DNA of 64,000 nt, taken from assembly GCF_030936135.1 (NCBI RefSeq), contig NC_082594.1:130796668-130860667 (forward strand), given 5' to 3'. Of this stretch, positions 62,111-64,000 are shown piece by piece. This stretch comes from Gavia stellata. Lineage: Eukaryota; Chordata; Aves; Gaviiformes; Gaviidae. The stretch's first letter is position 1, and every line of letters starts with the position of its first letter. Under the pieces are notes generated by a model that ran no database searches, had not been told where the DNA came from, and worked only from the letters and a program-made list of their open reading frames with translations. A program made the position numbers and the translations under genes.

Positions 62111-64000
62111 CGGGATTGTATTACCCAGGGATTCTACGGGCACTGAGACGTGGTTAATCATCTGTGTTAGCCTTCAAATCTGTGAATTTGGGGGGGCAAA
62201 CAGTACCATCTGCAACTAAAACCAGCAGCAGAGGCAAGAGGCAGGGCTCGCAGATGAAGAAGCGTGTTGACTCCCAGGGGGTTGGTCCAGTCATGGTGTG
62301 ACCACTACGCTCCCCGACATCGGCTCCCGGGGCCACGGATGATGAGGGAATGTGAAAGAGATGCAATTTCAAAGTGAAAACCTGTGGTGGGGGAAAGCAC
62401 AAAATCCGTGGGGCAGAGCCCACTGACAGCTCGACACGTTAAGAGCTTTGCATGAGCAAGGCTGCACTCCCCAAACAACCTCGCTGTTTCTCTGTACCCC
62501 CCTTTGCTGTGTTTGCCACCTGCAGTCTGCGGCGATGTGTCCTGAGTTTGCTCACGACTCCCAAAATAGAGTAAATATGTTTTTCACTCTGATTTGCAAA
62601 CCCTCGTTCTCCCCCCACCTCCGCCTCCCCCCATCAGCCTTTGTCTTCTCCTGCACCACCAAAATTTTTGACGGTTCATTCTCCCCCGGGTTCCAGGAAA
62701 CTGCGTGACTAATTAAGTGGTTGGGGCAAGCTCAGGTGCAAGGAAAAAACAAGTCAGATGATGGGCTGCTGCCCACTCGCTCCAGTGAGTGCATTCCATC
62801 TCAGCATGTGTCTACCCTGCTACTTCGTAAGGGAAAAGAAAATGTGGGGCTTCTCTGGGCTGCCCGGACCGGAGCCTCACAGCACAACCAGACTGGCAAA
62901 AGTGAGTCTCCTGCTGCAGAAGCAAAAGCGCCAGGGGCCCGGGTAGAGGTGTAACCGCCTCTGGTCTGCTGGAAGAATTTGGCCTGCGTACTTTGTCACA
63001 CATTCGAGTGGATCCGTTCCTTCAGGCTTTTAAGCAGTTTTCAGTGTTTACATCAGGGGGTTGGTGAGAAGAAGAGTCTGCAGCCCACAGCCCGAGTTGC
63101 CAGAGGTGGCACGCAGCAAAGCAGTGGAAGGGCTAATGCGTGGGGACACCTTCACAAAGACATTCGTGAGAGACAGTGACTCCGGGTTTCTGTGTCCTCC
63201 TCGCATCCAAACGCAGCAGGAGCTTGGAGCTCCCACTTTGCGCGAGTCCTGCTGGTGAAGGGGCCTGGTGGCACTTCTTGCCTCTCGGAGAAGGAGTGTG
63301 TCTCGGCTTTTGCTGAGCTCGGAACTTGGTGGGAGCTGGGAAGGCCTACACGGTAGCACTCATCCCTTCGAGCAGGAACTTCCCCGCTGTCGCTATGCTT
63401 CTAGCAGCAAATCTGACCTCAGATTTTTGAAAGACTACTGTTCCCTGCATTAGTACCCTCTGCGTGTCTCTACTGGACTGCATGTGTCTACTTTTATCCA
63501 TGTATCGGGAGGAAGGATTGCTACATCTCCCTGCAGGAAACCTCAAAGGCTTGTAAAGGCAGCCAGCAACAGAGAGAGGGGCTCACTCTTGATACTCTGC
63601 AGGAGGATTTCACCATAACCCCACGGGGGTGGGACGTTCCTACCTGTCTCCAGGCTCTCGGCATCTGCAGACATGCAGTTACTCCACATGTCAGACAAAA
63701 AAGAAGAGTTTCCCAACTGCAGATTTGATGCTCAATTACAGAATGGAGCATGACAGCTACTACTACTGTGTATTAAGAACTCTGCTTCACTTTATGGCTT
63801 TAGCAGCTGTAGCAACCAAGATTTATAATGACACATTACGTTCAGCAATGCATCACGTAAGGAAACTAATCTGACAGTGCCAGGTCACTGAGCTGACTTA
63901 CAAGTTAAGTGCGTTTCTTCTGCCAAATTTGCTGCCCTATTTACTGGATTAAAATGAACACGTTGCACTGTGTTCATAAAACTGCCCCTGTTTTGGCAGC

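Larger units (their letters stand above)
58972..64000. other. Intergenic region with no recognised gene
   Basis: It contains a CR1 3' end, an 18-bp tandem duplication and a possible old CR1 piece. The longest ORF is 159 codons (61150-61629, plus) and matches no family I know. No splice-bounded conserved exon was recognised. In human, GRAMD1C follows ATP6V1A, and no exon of it was identified here. Confidence 0.6.

Noticed and set aside
58972-64000. Search for a GRAMD1C start expected from human gene order
   Set aside because: No recognisable GRAM or VASt-domain exon or splice-bounded conserved segment was found.

Overview
The window is vertebrate nuclear DNA, most likely from a bird. It carries large spliced genes with canonical GT-AG introns, CpG-island promoters, and interspersed repeats dominated by CR1 LINEs with the typical ATTCTGTG-like 3' end. 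No Alu, L1 or other mammal-specific repeat was seen. Another sauropsid cannot be excluded.

Three complete protein-coding genes were rebuilt exon by exon. (1) NAA50, minus strand, coding 22228 down to 2587: five coding exons, 170 aa, the N-alpha-acetyltransferase of the NatE complex. (2) ATP6V1A, plus strand, coding 35849 to 52259: fourteen coding exons, exactly 617 aa, the catalytic A subunit of the V-ATPase; its non-coding first exon ends at 22928. (3) DUSP12, minus strand, coding 58661 down to 55079: six exons, about 320 aa, an atypical dual-specificity phosphatase with a C-terminal zinc-binding region.

Layout: 1-2586 is the probable NAA50 3' UTR and flank. 2587-22228 is NAA50, with a 15-kb first intron that holds an antisense CR1. 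22229-22928 is a CpG-island bidirectional promoter shared by NAA50 and ATP6V1A, with NRF1, CCAAT, ETS and CLEAR-like E-box motifs. 22929-35835 is the first ATP6V1A intron with two more CR1 pieces. 35836-54400 holds the rest of ATP6V1A and its 2.1-kb 3' UTR. ATP6V1A and DUSP12 converge tail to tail, with poly(A) signals about 250 bp apart. DUSP12 ends in a second CpG island (about 57650-58970) with RFX- and YY1-like motifs. 59000-64000 has a CR1 3' end, a small tandem duplication and no recognised gene.

The genes do not form a pathway. NAA50 acetylates nascent proteins, ATP6V1A acidifies organelles, and DUSP12 is a phosphatase with a zinc-binding tail. Points most worth a second look: the DUSP12 active-site His is Arg in this sequence; ATP6V1A exon 7 has an internal CAG exactly 90 nt in that would remove the P-loop if used; a 105-nt stop-containing stretch after exon 3 ends at a second good donor; and DUSP12 sits next to ATP6V1A, a linkage not found in human. 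No undescribed multi-gene system was identified.
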